Below are positions 1 to 10,275 of a stretch of 25,406 nucleotides of DNA, piece by piece. Below the pieces are notes generated by a model that saw nothing but the letters and a program-made list of their open reading frames with translations, did no database searches and was not told the DNA's origin. How positions within the stretch are numbered: position 1 is the first letter of the stretch; the number at the start of each line of letters is the position of its first letter. The translations under genes and the position numbers were made by a program. Source of the stretch: Evernia prunastri (Eukaryota; Ascomycota; Lecanoromycetes; Lecanorales; Parmeliaceae); contig NKYR01000236.1 of NCBI GenBank assembly GCA_003184365.1, positions 1 through 25,406 of the forward strand, in the 5' to 3' direction.

Positions 1-130
1 CTTAAATTTTGGTGGGGCTATCATACTAATTTAAGTTAGTGGGTAAAATTAAGCGAATCTTGCGTTGCGCCCCTATCTTGCGCCCCCAGGACATCCCGCG
101 TCGCATACCCTAGGAGGATTTTTATAATTT

Positions 131-142
131 TTAGGGTTAGGG
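131..142 (+). repeat. Interstitial (TTAGGG)2
   Basis: Two exact tandem copies of TTAGGG, the usual telomere repeat of filamentous fungi. It is only 12 bases, so chance or a healed break are both possible. It lies inside a stretch that looks like mobile-element debris. Confidence 0.6.
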
Positions 143-224
143 CTTTTTGACTTGACTTCCTCTTTTGGTTAGCGCCTTGACTCTCAGCCTTACGATTCTT
201 TTTTTATAGCGCCTGATAAAATTG

Positions 225-283
225 TATATGAAAACTGCTTCACTATCAGTGTAACTGATAGTGGAGTAGTTGGTTTTCATATA
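225..283. repeat. Long imperfect hairpin
   Basis: Outer arms TATATGAAAAC (225-235) and GTTTTCATATA (273-283) are perfectly complementary over 11 bp. Inner arms CACTATCAGT (241-250) and ACTGATAGTG (254-263) are complementary over 10 bp around a 3-base loop. The arms are separated by an asymmetric internal loop of 5 versus 9 bases. The structure could be the core of a foldback or MITE-like element or a structured RNA. The sequence shows only the complementarity. Confidence 0.7.
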
Positions 284-287
284 TGTG

Positions 288-334
288 GTAGTTGGTGCAG
301 TTTGGATTTCAAATCTCGTAGTTGGTGCAGTTTG
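288..334. repeat. 17-bp direct repeat, 30-bp period
   Basis: GTAGTTGGTGCAGTTTG occurs exactly at 288-304 and again at 318-334, immediately beside the hairpin at 225-283. A minus-strand frame across it (376 down to 137) encodes the short peptide QTAPTT twice. I do not recognise this frame as a gene. Confidence 0.75.
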
Positions 335-1609
335 CCCTCGAAAACCAACTATTTCCACCATCGCCAGCCCTGGCAAGAAAGCTCATACACTACTTCAGTC
401 AGGCAGGTTGAGCAGGTTTCCGGGAGGAAAAGGTAAACCCCACTCTTAATGTCAGACAGCGGATCTGAATCATGTCCTCCGGGGGGCCTGTCTCGATCTC
501 GAATTTTGCAACTTGACATAAGAAAACTGCAGCCATGGCCCCTGTATGAGCACGGCTCCTGAGGTCAATCTTGCGAGAAGATCCTTGTTCGAAAGGGCGT
601 GTTAATTCTACACGGTATGTAAACGTCTAGATTTCCAGGCTGTCAGTGTACTGTATTCCGGACAAGTCTAGAGTCATGACCTTTCAGTGCGGTCCAGAAG
701 CACTTTGTACTTCTTTCACGTAACCTTGAGAAAGACCCGTGGATCCTCAGCTGCTGAGCGTCTGCTTACTGGATAAGTCGTCTTCTCTATCGAGATGTGT
801 ATCCAGCCCTTCGGCTGGTGATTTGGCAACGTACGATAAATTGCGCCGGTATACCCTCTACAGTACAGCTTTCAACGGTAGCGCTGACAGAGCTTGACTT
901 GAACGATCCACGATACCTGGTGCTTTGGATATTTGCAAGCGGTGCAGAAAAGAAGAGAAGTGTGTTGGCGGAGAAGAAGCTAGACACCCACTGAGCAGGC
1001 GAGGTTAGTGGTAGGATCAAATTGTTGAGTCATGCTGGCAAACTATCTGGGATCCACAGCATAGTGTTAAGTAGGTACGTTGACCGACGGAAAGATGAGC
1101 AGAGCAGATCCTTGGGCTGGAGCAAAGCCGATGCTCAACGACGACGGAACTCCCTGTCTTGGAAGTCGTAATCGCACGGGCGATGCTGAGGCTTGCAATG
1201 AGGATATCTTGCAGAGCTACTATATTGGGGAGTACAGGTTTTGACGGAGAGAACTACGCTGTGTAAATACATTTCCGCCGCGATCGTTTCTGAAGCTGTG
1301 AGGGCAACAGCAACAGCACCAGTCAATTGAGAGAGATGCACAGAATCACGTTTTGATAGATTGAAGTTAGCTATCACGCAAGCTTCGGGGAAAGAAAAAC
1401 AGAGCATACAATCTGAAGAAGTGTACAAGGCGAAGAAAATCTATCTAGGGAAACGATGAGACATCCTGACGCTTCCGCCAACACTTCATAACCGTAGTTA
1501 TGATGCTCGTAGAGCATTTGACCAATCCTGCCCCGTAACATCAGAGCTCATCGTTTCTCAACTTTTAGGAGAAGGAGTGCAGTCCTACCTATGATAAAGA
1601 TACTACCCG

Positions 1610-2283
1610 CTAGGTTGACACAGAATAGTGCAGATTATCGATCAGTACCGATAAAAGATCGTCGTCCGGCTGTATCGTAACATTGAAAATCGGCTGTTCA
1701 AACGTGTCCGGTAGGACGGCATGAATCATCGGAACCGGCGCCACCGGGACTGCTGGCGGCGTGAATGTAAACGACGCCAACGCGACTTCTTTGTCGGAGC
1801 CGCGCAAAAACCCTGCCACGGTGATGGTGCACTCGGCCGCCAGCGCGACCGTTCCTTCGGGGGTACGGGCCGTGCAACCGAAGAAGAAGTCCAGCAGTCC
1901 CAGGGACTTGTAAGGTTTCGCAACGGTGAAAGAGGCAGTGCCGTTTGTGAGGCGGTCCTGCACCTGACTAATGATGCGGTTTGGGCGTGAAACGAAGGCT
2001 AGACCGCCTACGGGTATGCTAGATCCGGTGACGCTGTTGAGGACGAAGGCGTTGTAGGTCAGATCGTCATAGGTACCGACCGGAACCGAGACAAGCTGGG
2101 CTGTGAGGTCGTCATACTAAGCCAGGTGATTAGTGGGTCGTTTGCTATCGATTCAAAAGCGAAGGAGAAGAATCTGGTGGGGTTACCATCTTCCAGGTCA
2201 CTCACGGTAGCATTCTTGACGGTAGTAGAAGCATGAGCTGTCAATGCGATGCAAGAGAGTAGGTGAAGAAGACTAGTCCACAT
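1610..2283 (-). CDS. Secreted protein, fungal family of unknown function
   Basis: Two-exon model of 194 aa. Exon 1 is 2283-2206, the intron is 2205-2117 (89 bp, donor GTGAGT, CTAAT branch, acceptor TTAG), and exon 2 is 2116-1610 ending in TAG. The start is the first ATG of the frame, with A at -3, and it yields a signal peptide of about 18 residues ending THA. After splicing, a YDDL motif (27-30) is followed by a second YDDL (43-46). Further on come FFFGC (C107) and CTITV (C122), which probably form a disulfide, then FTFTPP and a C-terminal LLSVLIDNLHYSV segment. I recognise this arrangement (DDL motif, FFGC, CTITV, FTFTPP, LIDN) from many ascomycete secreted proteins of unknown role. It may be a beta-sandwich domain, but that is inference. 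A TATA element lies 114 bp upstream of the ATG. Splicing removes the only in-frame stop between the two exon frames. Confidence 0.8.
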
Positions 2284-2391
2284 GGTGCTTGCTGTGAGAG
2301 TTTTAATGAGGGCTTTTTGGTTTGGGTTCAAGTGATGGCAGGCAGCTAAGAAACCTTTGGGATGGAGAGTGGAGACGGGGGAAGGTCGGGC

Positions 2392-2397
2392 TTATAG
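2392..2397 (-). promoter_or_regulatory. TATA box of the secreted-protein gene
   Basis: The minus strand reads CTATAAGCCC here, 109-114 bp upstream of the ATG at 2283. This is a plausible core promoter position for a fungal gene with a leader of about 80 bases. Confidence 0.5.
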
Positions 2398-2558
2398 ATG
2401 GCTTTCAAAGACTGGAGGTCTGCTTGGGGACGGGAACAACGCATAGGCCAATTGGTACCTGTAAGCGACCCTCACGTCGGACGAGGGAACAGTTGACGCT
2501 CAAAATTTTCCTTTGCATGTCTTGCAAAAGCCACTAGATGTTCCTTTATGGTCGTCTT

Positions 2559-2850
2559 GCACACCATCAGTAACAATATCTTCCGTCATTTCGGTAAATT
2601 TCATACCGTCGGTTGTCAGGAGATTTGATGTTGTTGTAGCCCGACGCTGCCATATACCACACCCCTAGAGGAGGGTGCTCAGTGAGAGCCGATTTAACGA
2701 GTCCAGACAAGGTCGACTTTGATAGGATTCCAAATAAGAATGAGCATTTTGGCCGTCTCACACACCATCAGTATCCGTTGTTTCCATCAATTCGAAGAGT
2801 ACCTCCGAAGATGCTCGGTTGTGAGGAGAGTTCAAAACAAAATGTTGCTT
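2559..2850. repeat. Degenerate duplicated segment
   Basis: The 13-mer CACACCATCAGTA occurs at about 2561 and again at 2761. Both copies are followed, some 35-45 bases later, by a TCGGTTGT-AGGAGA match, and then by GATGTTGTTG or AAATGTTGCT. The intervening bases are only loosely alignable, so this is probably an old direct duplication about 200 bp apart. Confidence 0.4.
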
Positions 2851-3568
2851 TTTGTTTCCGTTCTTGCTCTTGCCGCCTACCCGACAACACCACATCACCA
2901 ATACAACAGCCATACTATGAGTCTCTCAAGCTCTGACAGCAGTCAGTCATAACGACACTAAGGATTCTTCGACAACCCATCGTCATGCGACCTCCAAAGC
3001 AAGTGTGTTAACCCCCCCTCTCCCCATTGCGGTATTGTTTTTCACATTGGTTCCGATCGAGAAGGTATTCCTTGTTATTCCCATTGCAGGGTTCCTCAGA
3101 TCTTCAAACACCTAAAATGACATAGACGTTTGTTCGCAAGGCAGTGGAATTGGCAGTCAGGTTGACTGGCATGAGAATCAAAGGATGTAAGGCCACCAGT
3201 GTTCACCTGGTCTCTGAGGATCAGCATTTGGGGAAGTGCTCAGCCCTTGCATACGGTTCACGTGGGAGTAAGTAAACCGGATCACTCCGAGGGGATAGTA
3301 AACCCATCGGAAGCGGGGAGTAAGCGGAGCCTAGCCGGCGATGAATGCCATTTGCCTATACAGCTATCCGAAATGCCGATAGATGAAGGATACGCTAGGG
3401 ACACATGATACTCTGAAAGTTTATATCATTAACATGGTGCCAGTGCAACATGAATCATCTTCGCACTCGGCTTCGCATTTGGGCAAGGAAAGGCTAAATC
3501 GGACGGAATGATATCCAAACAAATAGCTAATACCTCTGAGGCTGATGAATTACTTTAGTGCTATATCA

Positions 3569-3587
3569 ACTTGACGTAGAGTCAAGT
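3569..3587. repeat. Perfect 7-bp inverted repeat
   Basis: ACTTGAC and GTCAAGT flank a 5-base spacer (GTAGA). It is not next to any gene I support, so neither a terminator nor an operator role is indicated. Confidence 0.6.
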
Positions 3588-5260
3588 GCGTTTTATCATC
3601 GGATCTCGCCGTTAACTTGGTGGTATATCTAAAGTATAAAGCAGGCTATAAGCATTAGACCTTGAGGAAAATTCAGAGTAGACCTCGAGGGTACCCACCT
3701 TGCTCCGAGGGTAGATCTTATTCATGACCATCGTTACAGGCTTTCTTAATTATATCATGGCAATGTGCTGATATGCCATGGTTATGGCCCCAAATGCCGG
3801 AGCTTGAAACGACCGAGTACTCCCTAGGGAAATGATGTACCCTAAGGCTACCTTAATCGTGCCTTCCGGGTCGGCTTGCTACTTTTCCCCGAGGAACTTT
3901 CCCCGGTTCATTGCGACATTATTTCCGAGGTTATTCTATTCCATCAGGACGGAGTCATCTCTGCAAGAACGCTGATCGGACCAAAAGCCCGGAAGGGAAT
4001 ATCGGCAAACGACTCACACATCGTTCTCGTCTGTCGTTGTTGCACTCCTTCCTTTGTTAGTCAACGGCCCATCGGAATCATGCAAATGTCTCCTCCACGC
4101 CTGCTCTTCAAGCCCAAAGGTTTTTCTAAGCGATGTATGTGCGGATGCGTTTGAGATCCGATCAAGGACTTCATGCCGGGATTGAGTACCCGAATGGATA
4201 GTTCGAGTGTCACTTGATTACGCCACATACCAATTCGCGATATGAAAACCAGCCACGTCCGTACGAGAGAGCTCTGTAGCAGATGTATGCCCGCTTGTTG
4301 TCCCGGGAGATCCGGGACTGTGCCCTGATATTATGGTTCCCATACGCAGAGCGAAACAATTCTCAAGTACATTGGAAAAATGCCTCTCATAGGAGGACTG
4401 GCGTTACGAGTCCGCTATGACGATGGAAGTTTATGAAGACTCTGATTAGATTCCTAGTGTAACCTCGCAGCCACAGGAGCTTCGGATAGCGAGAATGAGA
4501 GGCTTGCGAAATGTACCCCGGAGCGTATCCAGAGAACATCATCTGAATGGAATACTCTCTCCGTATGTGGACAATGCGCTTACGAAAAGCCTTTTTCTTT
4601 TCTTTTTTCTTTTTTAACAGCGCTGTATTGGCTTCAGAAGTACTATCGAAACATAAACTCCTAGTGAAGATTCCTGCAATGTGACGATTCTTGGACATGA
4701 TAGATGCTTTGAGTCTCAGACTGAGATGGACTGATAAGCGTCCAGCCAACCAGCCGGGGGCGAAAGTAGGGTTAGGGCTTGCCGCTGGCGCTGCTCCACC
4801 TCAACAGAGGTGCAACAATTCAAATAGGAGATTTTCCTCTAATTGGCGAAAAGTGTCCTACCCTATTATTATCTTTCACCTTTGGCTACTATGGAATCGC
4901 TTGTGCAGGTACCTGAGTGAGAGATGACTTCGAGGCTCCTTGACTCATAATGAATGCATTGAGGCCGTGAACAGGCGAGCTCAGCGTGTGGTCCAAAAAA
5001 AGACCTGGGCTGCCGTTTCCCAAGGCGTTTTCTTTGACACCGCAGATATATAGAAAAATCTTGGAGTATAGGATGTAGTAGTGATTCAAGTGGTTTCGCA
5101 CGAAGTAAAAGAAGAGTGACGCTGCCGTTTCGCGGTGGGGTCCCCGTTTGATTCTCAAACTTTAGGGGAGCAATCGCGACTACTTCTAATTCCCTTCAAC
5201 TTCATCGTCGCGATGACTCACCCTGCTCAAAACTCCCAAATATACTACTAGGACAGAAAC

Positions 5261-5335
5261 ATGATATCCTATCCTTCCGAACATCATGGCCGCCCTTTCA
5301 TCCAGGCCCTCCCTCCGCTCCTCCAATCGCAATAA
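5261..5335 (+). promoter_or_regulatory. Possible overlapping uORF
   Basis: An ATG 25 bases before the SAS4-protein start opens a 24-codon frame in another phase. It ends at TAA 5333-5335, about 50 bases inside the main coding region. If the transcript begins upstream of 5261, scanning ribosomes would meet this ATG first, which would reduce initiation at 5286. The main ATG has a better context (ATCATGGCC) than the upstream one. Whether the uORF is in the mRNA cannot be seen here. Confidence 0.35.
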
Positions 5336-6796
5336 TGCAATCTTCAGTGAAGTACCTCCGACTCATCCCGACCAAAATGCGCTGGCCAATTCACGACGCG
5401 GAAAGCGCACCCGCGATTCATCACTCCGCAGTCAGAGCAACAATTCCGTCAAGCGGCTGAAGTTGGAATTGCAAGGTCCTCTACGTCCGAAAGATTACTC
5501 AAAAACACATGCATCCAAGTCACTGCCGATTCGTGATCGATCCGCAACGCAAGATGCGGTACCACAGGTGGGGAGGTCGCGGAAGCCAGATCCTCCGCTA
5601 CGCATCGATGCCACCCCCATTACACAACAAAAAGCACAATCCTCTGACACCAATGCTACACTTACCGTCAAGTCTACCAATGCCTCCAACCACAATGACA
5701 AAAGGAGTCTCAGGTCGCACGATGGAGGCTCACGATCGAAGAGCGAGCTAGCGTTGTACTTCCCTAATTATGATGAGTTGGTGAGCATCGAGCCGAAGGA
5801 ACCCGGTAGGACATCCGGATCCATAGGACGGTGCAAATTACTGATCATGTACTAGAGTTCATTACTCCAGAGACACTCGTTCACATCACAGACGACCCTG
5901 CGAAGGCTGCACCATCCACCCCAGCCCTCATTAATGCCAACAACACGCTCCAAAATCCTTCCAATGGGAAAGCCACGATGGTCAATGGCTCTTCTCATAC
6001 CTTTACATTATCGGAAGAGACATTCACTGCCCTTAATGACGCTACACTGATTGACTTTTCCGCCATGGATAAGCGAAATCTCACGCGGGACCCGATGAGT
6101 GATACCGTGTACTTGAAGGCCCACCGGCGAGCAGAAAGACAGGAAAAGCAGCTTCGCAACATTGAGAAGGAACGAGCAATGCATGAGAAGGTGCAGCTTG
6201 AGCGGCTCTTGGATGGTTTGAAAGGACACGATTGGCTACGGGTTATGGGCATCAGTGGGATCACAGATGGGGAAAAGAAGGCTTATGAGCCCAAACGTGA
6301 CTACTTCATCAGGGAAGTGCTAATACTGCTTGAAAAGTTTCGAGAATGGAAGGAGGAAGAGAAGCGGCGGAAGGTGGAGAAGGAGGAATCGATGCTCGAT
6401 GAGGACGAGGATCAAGAGATGGACGGGTCGGAGGAGGATGGCGTGAGCGGTGATGATCAACCAGGCTGCACTGGATCCGAAACCAGTGCAACACAATTGG
6501 ACAAAGAAGCTACATCGGCTATAAAAGCACCTCCCAGGAAAAGATCACACCGCGCAAAAGTGCCCTCGGCGCCGCCAGTCCAGAAGCCATTCACATCTTT
6601 CTACTCGAAACCGTACCTTCGAGACGCGGCAATTGGGAAGCATCGACGCGGGAGAGCAAGATTCGCATTCGGACAGCCGTTGCCTGAGCCGGTTGACCAG
6701 GACTTCGGTTTACCGGAAGACATTCTCTCTCCTGGAGCTATCGATGGCGTTAGGAGGAGTAGAAGGGCAAGGAGACGGCGAAGTAATGAGGATTGA
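5286..6796 (+). CDS. SAS4-domain chromatin protein (SAS-complex subunit 4-like)
   Basis: Two exons, 486 aa: 5286-5805 and 5856-6796. The 50-bp intron has donor GTAGGA, CTGAT branch and acceptor CTAG. Splicing gives a continuous EPKEP-EFITPE junction through a GAG codon split 1+2. The N-terminus is basic and Ser-rich (GKRTRDSS, VKRLKLE). Residues about 258-345 carry the SAS4 signature: AHRRAERQEKQLRNIE, then QLERLLDGL, DWLRVMGI and a long helical K/E-rich stretch. An acidic tract (DEDEDQEMDGSEED) follows. Near the C-terminus are SFYSKPYLRDA and GKHRRGRARFAFGQP, then a basic tail (RRSRRARRRR) that may be a nuclear signal. In yeast, Sas4 bridges Sas2 and Sas5 in the SAS-I H4K16 acetyltransferase. 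Whether the filamentous-fungus protein has this role is inferred from the domain alone. It lies head-to-tail, 411 bp upstream of the GlnRS gene. Confidence 0.82.
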
Positions 6797-7207
6797 ACAA
6801 TGCGGATAGGACTTGTAGGAATAAAAATGGAGGCTCAGTACTGGCGTTATGGAATGTCAGGAAAATGATGCAGCATGGCGGCTTCGTGGGGATACGGATG
6901 TTCCAAAGGCATAGTCCTTTTTGGAAATGCATGCACAGATAACAGCATTTCTGATCAATGTGTTGTACAGACTAGTCCACCAATCATTAAATCTCCACAC
7001 AATTAAGAAAATTGTACTATGTACAGGATTAGGAAAAGTAATCTAAAATGGAAAATTTCCCGATTGGTCCGCGCTTAGCCTCGGCATTGGCGCTTGTTTA
7101 CATGCGGCCTTCGCAATGGAGTCACAGTTGAGCTCAAACAGCTTACGTCAAGTATTTCCCTGAACCACATCACACCCAGGACAATAGGCATTGTCCCAGT
7201 ACACAAA
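6797..7207. other. Intergenic region between SAS4-like and GlnRS genes
   Basis: 411 bases holding the 3' end of the SAS4-like gene and the GlnRS promoter. I see no TATA box. The GlnRS frame is open back to about 7094 without an ATG, so 7208 is the first possible start. Confidence 0.5.
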
Positions 7208-9536
7208 ATGGAGAATGGTGCAGCTCTACCTGAGCGACGCGGGGCTTCAAGCGCTGCTGGGAAAGTGTCAGACGCTCAAATAGAGCCCGACAATAGCAAG
7301 CCAAATTCCAAAGCGCCAGCAGAGAATAGCAAACCTCCCAAGACCAGGAAGGAAAAGGCTCCCAAAACCCCAAAACCACCAAAAGGCCTCACCCCCCCAA
7401 AAGCAAAGAAGGAACCGGCTGCCAAACCTTCAGTCGAAGATCCTGAATCTATGTTCAAAGTTGGGTTCCTTTCCGATGTATACCATGAGAGGCCTGTGGG
7501 ACCTGAGGGCATCAGCAAAGTTATAACACGATGTATGCTGCCTATCTCTAGTATCCTATGGTTACTACATAGCCGATGCTGATTGATCGTTCCCACCCAG
7601 TTCCCCCCGAGCCCAACGGCTTTCTTCACATAGGTCATAGCAAAGCCATTGCCATAAATTTCGGCTTCGCAAAGTACCATGGTGGAGAATGCTACTTACG
7701 TTTTGATGACACCAATCCTGCCGGTGAGAAGAAAGAATATGACGATTCGATTGAGGACACTGTGAGATGGCTGGGCTTTAAGCCGGTCAAAATCACGCAC
7801 TCAAGCGATAATTTCGACCAGCTTTACGCGCTAGCTGAAGCTCTGATCGACAAAGGCGGCGCATATGTCTGTCATTGCACGAGTGGGTGGACAGCGCGCA
7901 AATCGCTTGGCCAATGCTAATACTAAAGGTGCAACAGAAAGCGATATCGTTGATCAACGCGGCGGCAAGAAAGGAGAGAAGCCTCGCTACGCCTGTTCGC
8001 ACCGTAGCCGGCCGACTTCCGAGAGTATGACGGAGTTCAGGGCAATGCGAGATGGCAAGTACAAGCCTGGTGAGGCGGCCCTGCGGATGAAACAGAATCT
8101 AGAAGATGGAAATCCGCAAATGTGGGATGTGTTTGCATACCGGATTCCCGCGAAGAAAAAGGATGAAGAAGAGGAAGAGGACGAAGAGGAGGTACTCGAA
8201 AATAATGCAACAGAGGACGGCGCCAAAGCGGCGGAAAACGAGGAGGTACAATACGCAGGCCCACACTACCGTACGGGGAACAAATGGAAGATCTATCCAA
8301 CCTATGACTTCACGCATTGTTTATGTGACAGCTTCGAGGGCATTACACATTCGTTGTGTACAACAGAGTTTGAGCTTTCGAGGGTATCGTACGAGTGGCT
8401 CAATAACGAGTTGGACGTTTATAGACCAATGCAAAGAGAGTGTGTACCTCTTTTTTGCTATCAAAGGATTAAGACTAATAAAGCCCACCAGATACGGTCG
8501 CCTCAACGTCAGTGGCACTATTCTTTCCAAGCGAAAAATCCACGAACTCGTCAAAAAGAGACATGTTAGAGCTCGTGATGACCCTCGCCTCTACACCCTT
8601 CCCGCCCTCCGGCGCCGTGGAATTCCTCCCGGTGCAATACTCTCTTTCGTAAACGAGCTAGGCGTAACTAAAGCGGTTACAAACATTGAAGTCAAACGCT
8701 TCGAGACTTCCGTACGTCGGTATCTGGAAGTAACGGTCCCACGGCTTATGCTGGTTTTGGATCCGGTCAAGGTCGTCATTGATAATTTACCTGATGATCA
8801 CCTGGAAATGGTCGAGTTGCCATTTTCAAAAGATCCAGCTATGGGGGTCCATAGCATTCCTTTCACCAAAACCGTTTATATCGAACGAAGCGATTTTCGC
8901 GAAGTCGATTCACCGGACTATTTCCGCCTCGCCCCAGGTAAAACCGTCGGACTGATGAAAGCTCCTTTCCCCATTACGGCCACCTCTTTCGAAAAAGACC
9001 CTTCCACCGGAGACATAAACCTCGTCCATGCCAACTACGAAAAGCCACACGACGGCTCCGCCCCAAAGAAACCAAAAAGTTTCATTCATTGGGTCGCCTC
9101 CTCCCCGGATAAATCCAGTCCGATTAAAGCAGAAGTCAGGATCATAAACCCGCTATTCAAATCCGACAACCCGGCTGCACATCCGGAGGGCTTCTTGAAG
9201 GACATCAACCCGGAGTCCGAGGAGATCTTCCCGAATGCGATGATGGAGACGGGCTTCGAGGAGATCAGAAGAAGGGCGCCGTGGCCGGCTGAGGCGGGCG
9301 AGAAGGCAGCGGCTGAGGAAGCTAAGATGCACGAAGAGCATGCAAAAAGCGACGCGAGCCTGATGCCAGGCAGCGCTGAGGCGGTCGGCGGCGACTCCGC
9401 AATGGCGGCAAAGCCGGAGACCGTCCGGTTCCAGGGCATGCGCATGGGGTATTTTTGCGTGGATAAGGAGAGCAGTGCCGAGAAATTGGTGCTGAATAGG
9501 ATTGTGAGCTTGAAGGAGGATACGGGGAAGGATTGA
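7208..9536 (+). CDS. Glutaminyl-tRNA synthetase (cytosolic)
   Basis: Class I aminoacyl-tRNA synthetase that joins glutamine to tRNA-Gln. Four exons give 717 aa: 7208-7532, 7601-7882, 7938-8439 and 8492-9536. Introns are 68, 55 and 52 bp with GTATGC, GTGGGT and GTGTGT donors and GCTGAT, GCTAAT and ACTAAT branch sites. The N-terminal ~85 residues are Lys/Pro/Ala-rich and lack the long N-terminal domain of yeast and animal enzymes, as I expect for filamentous fungi. Visible motifs are FPPEPNGFLHIGH with HIGH at 118-121, RFDDTNP (142-148), WKIYPTYDFTHCLCDS, and the KMSKS-class loop LSKRK (381-385). Then follow DDPRLYTLPALRRRG and the C-terminal anticodon-binding beta-barrels ending in VLNRIVSLKEDTGK. 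An acidic insert (about 274-306, with a run of E and D) sits inside the catalytic domain before HYRTG. The third-exon acceptor at 7937 is preferred over 7928, which would add two residues. The fungal gene is usually called gln4 or glnS. Confidence 0.95.
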
Positions 9537-10275
9537 TGTGGAGATGTCGCTGTACAGTAACGAGCGGGCGTCGATGTGTAGCAATACTGTGTGAGCTATG
9601 TGATGATAGAGAGTTGATCTGCGCTGCGTGCTGTATTACTAGGAAGGAGCGCATGCATAGATAGGAATGGGAAGCAGTTTGTGGTAGTTGAAGCGATGAT
9701 GGAAAACCAGTCTCTATGAGCATGCTAATGGCTAATGCCATAATTGTTCTGTATTGATCAATAACGAATGTTGTTGGTATCTTGCGAATCGGCTCTGCCC
9801 TATACCATTCACATTCTTTTAAATACATCGAATATAAATACATCCAATCAATGCGTCCCGCCCCTTCAACTGCATCACCTCCTCATCCGGAACTCCGCTG
9901 TAGCATCTTACCCCCAAGACTCTACCTGCCGTGAGCTGGCTCCATCCAAACGTTCGTTCGAGCGTAGATTCAGTACTCAATGCTGCTGATGCTATGAGTT
10001 ATTTATCACGCTTGGTTCTTCTACTTCAGAGCTCCTAGCGTTGCAGTGGTTGTTTTACTTATCTGGTTAACGTGCCTGTTTACGACTGCAACGCAAGAAG
10101 TTTTGAAGCTCGCCGAGGTCGTGCTTCGGTTCTTCTAGTTCGTTGTTCGTTGGGCGCTTGGTGTTGGAAATTAGAGCTGGGAGGAGGAGGACCTTCGGCT
10201 CTCGTGTTCATATCGACTAGATAGCCAAAGATGGGATGCATCGAGCTGACTATTTGCATTTACCCACAGCATAAA
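9537..10275. other. Convergent intergenic region
   Basis: Shared 3' region between GlnRS (+) and the dehydrogenase (-). It contains AT-rich words (TTTTAAATACATCGAATATA at 9818-9837) that may serve polyadenylation. Frames here are shadows or short, and I see no gene. Confidence 0.5.

Larger units (their letters stand above)
1..1609. other. Intergenic, no supported gene
   Basis: I found no frame here with recognisable protein similarity or a convincing set of splice sites. Short open frames exist on both strands, for example near 797-994 (+) and 1135-1428 (-), but they lack motifs. The left 130 bases contain short self-complementary stretches (CTTAAATT at 1-8 against AATTTAAG at 28-35) and repeated CTTGCG/GCGCCCC words. 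They may be the eroded end of a transposon. The hairpin and repeats at 131-334 are listed separately. Confidence 0.5.
2398..5260. other. Gene-poor intergenic region
   Basis: Nearly 2.9 kb without a frame I can support as coding. It contains a degenerate duplicated segment (about 2559-2850), a small hairpin (3569-3587), and a run of alternating T and C near 4595-4620. Several frames reach 70-120 codons (for example 4387-4749 minus), but they have low-complexity content, no domain signature and no conserved motif. Confidence 0.45.

Noticed and set aside
4387..4749. 120-codon minus-strand frame with a Lys-rich run
   Set aside because: The Lys run comes from a T/C-rich tract, and the rest has no domain or conserved motif.
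8106..8490. Long continuous plus frame before GlnRS exon 4
   Set aside because: It is the wrong phase of exon 3; conserved GlnRS motifs lie in the other frame and the intron at 8440-8491 explains the switch.
9322..9843. 173-codon minus-strand frame over the GlnRS 3' end
   Set aside because: Mostly a shadow of the GlnRS coding region, low-complexity Ser/Arg/Pro, no start context.
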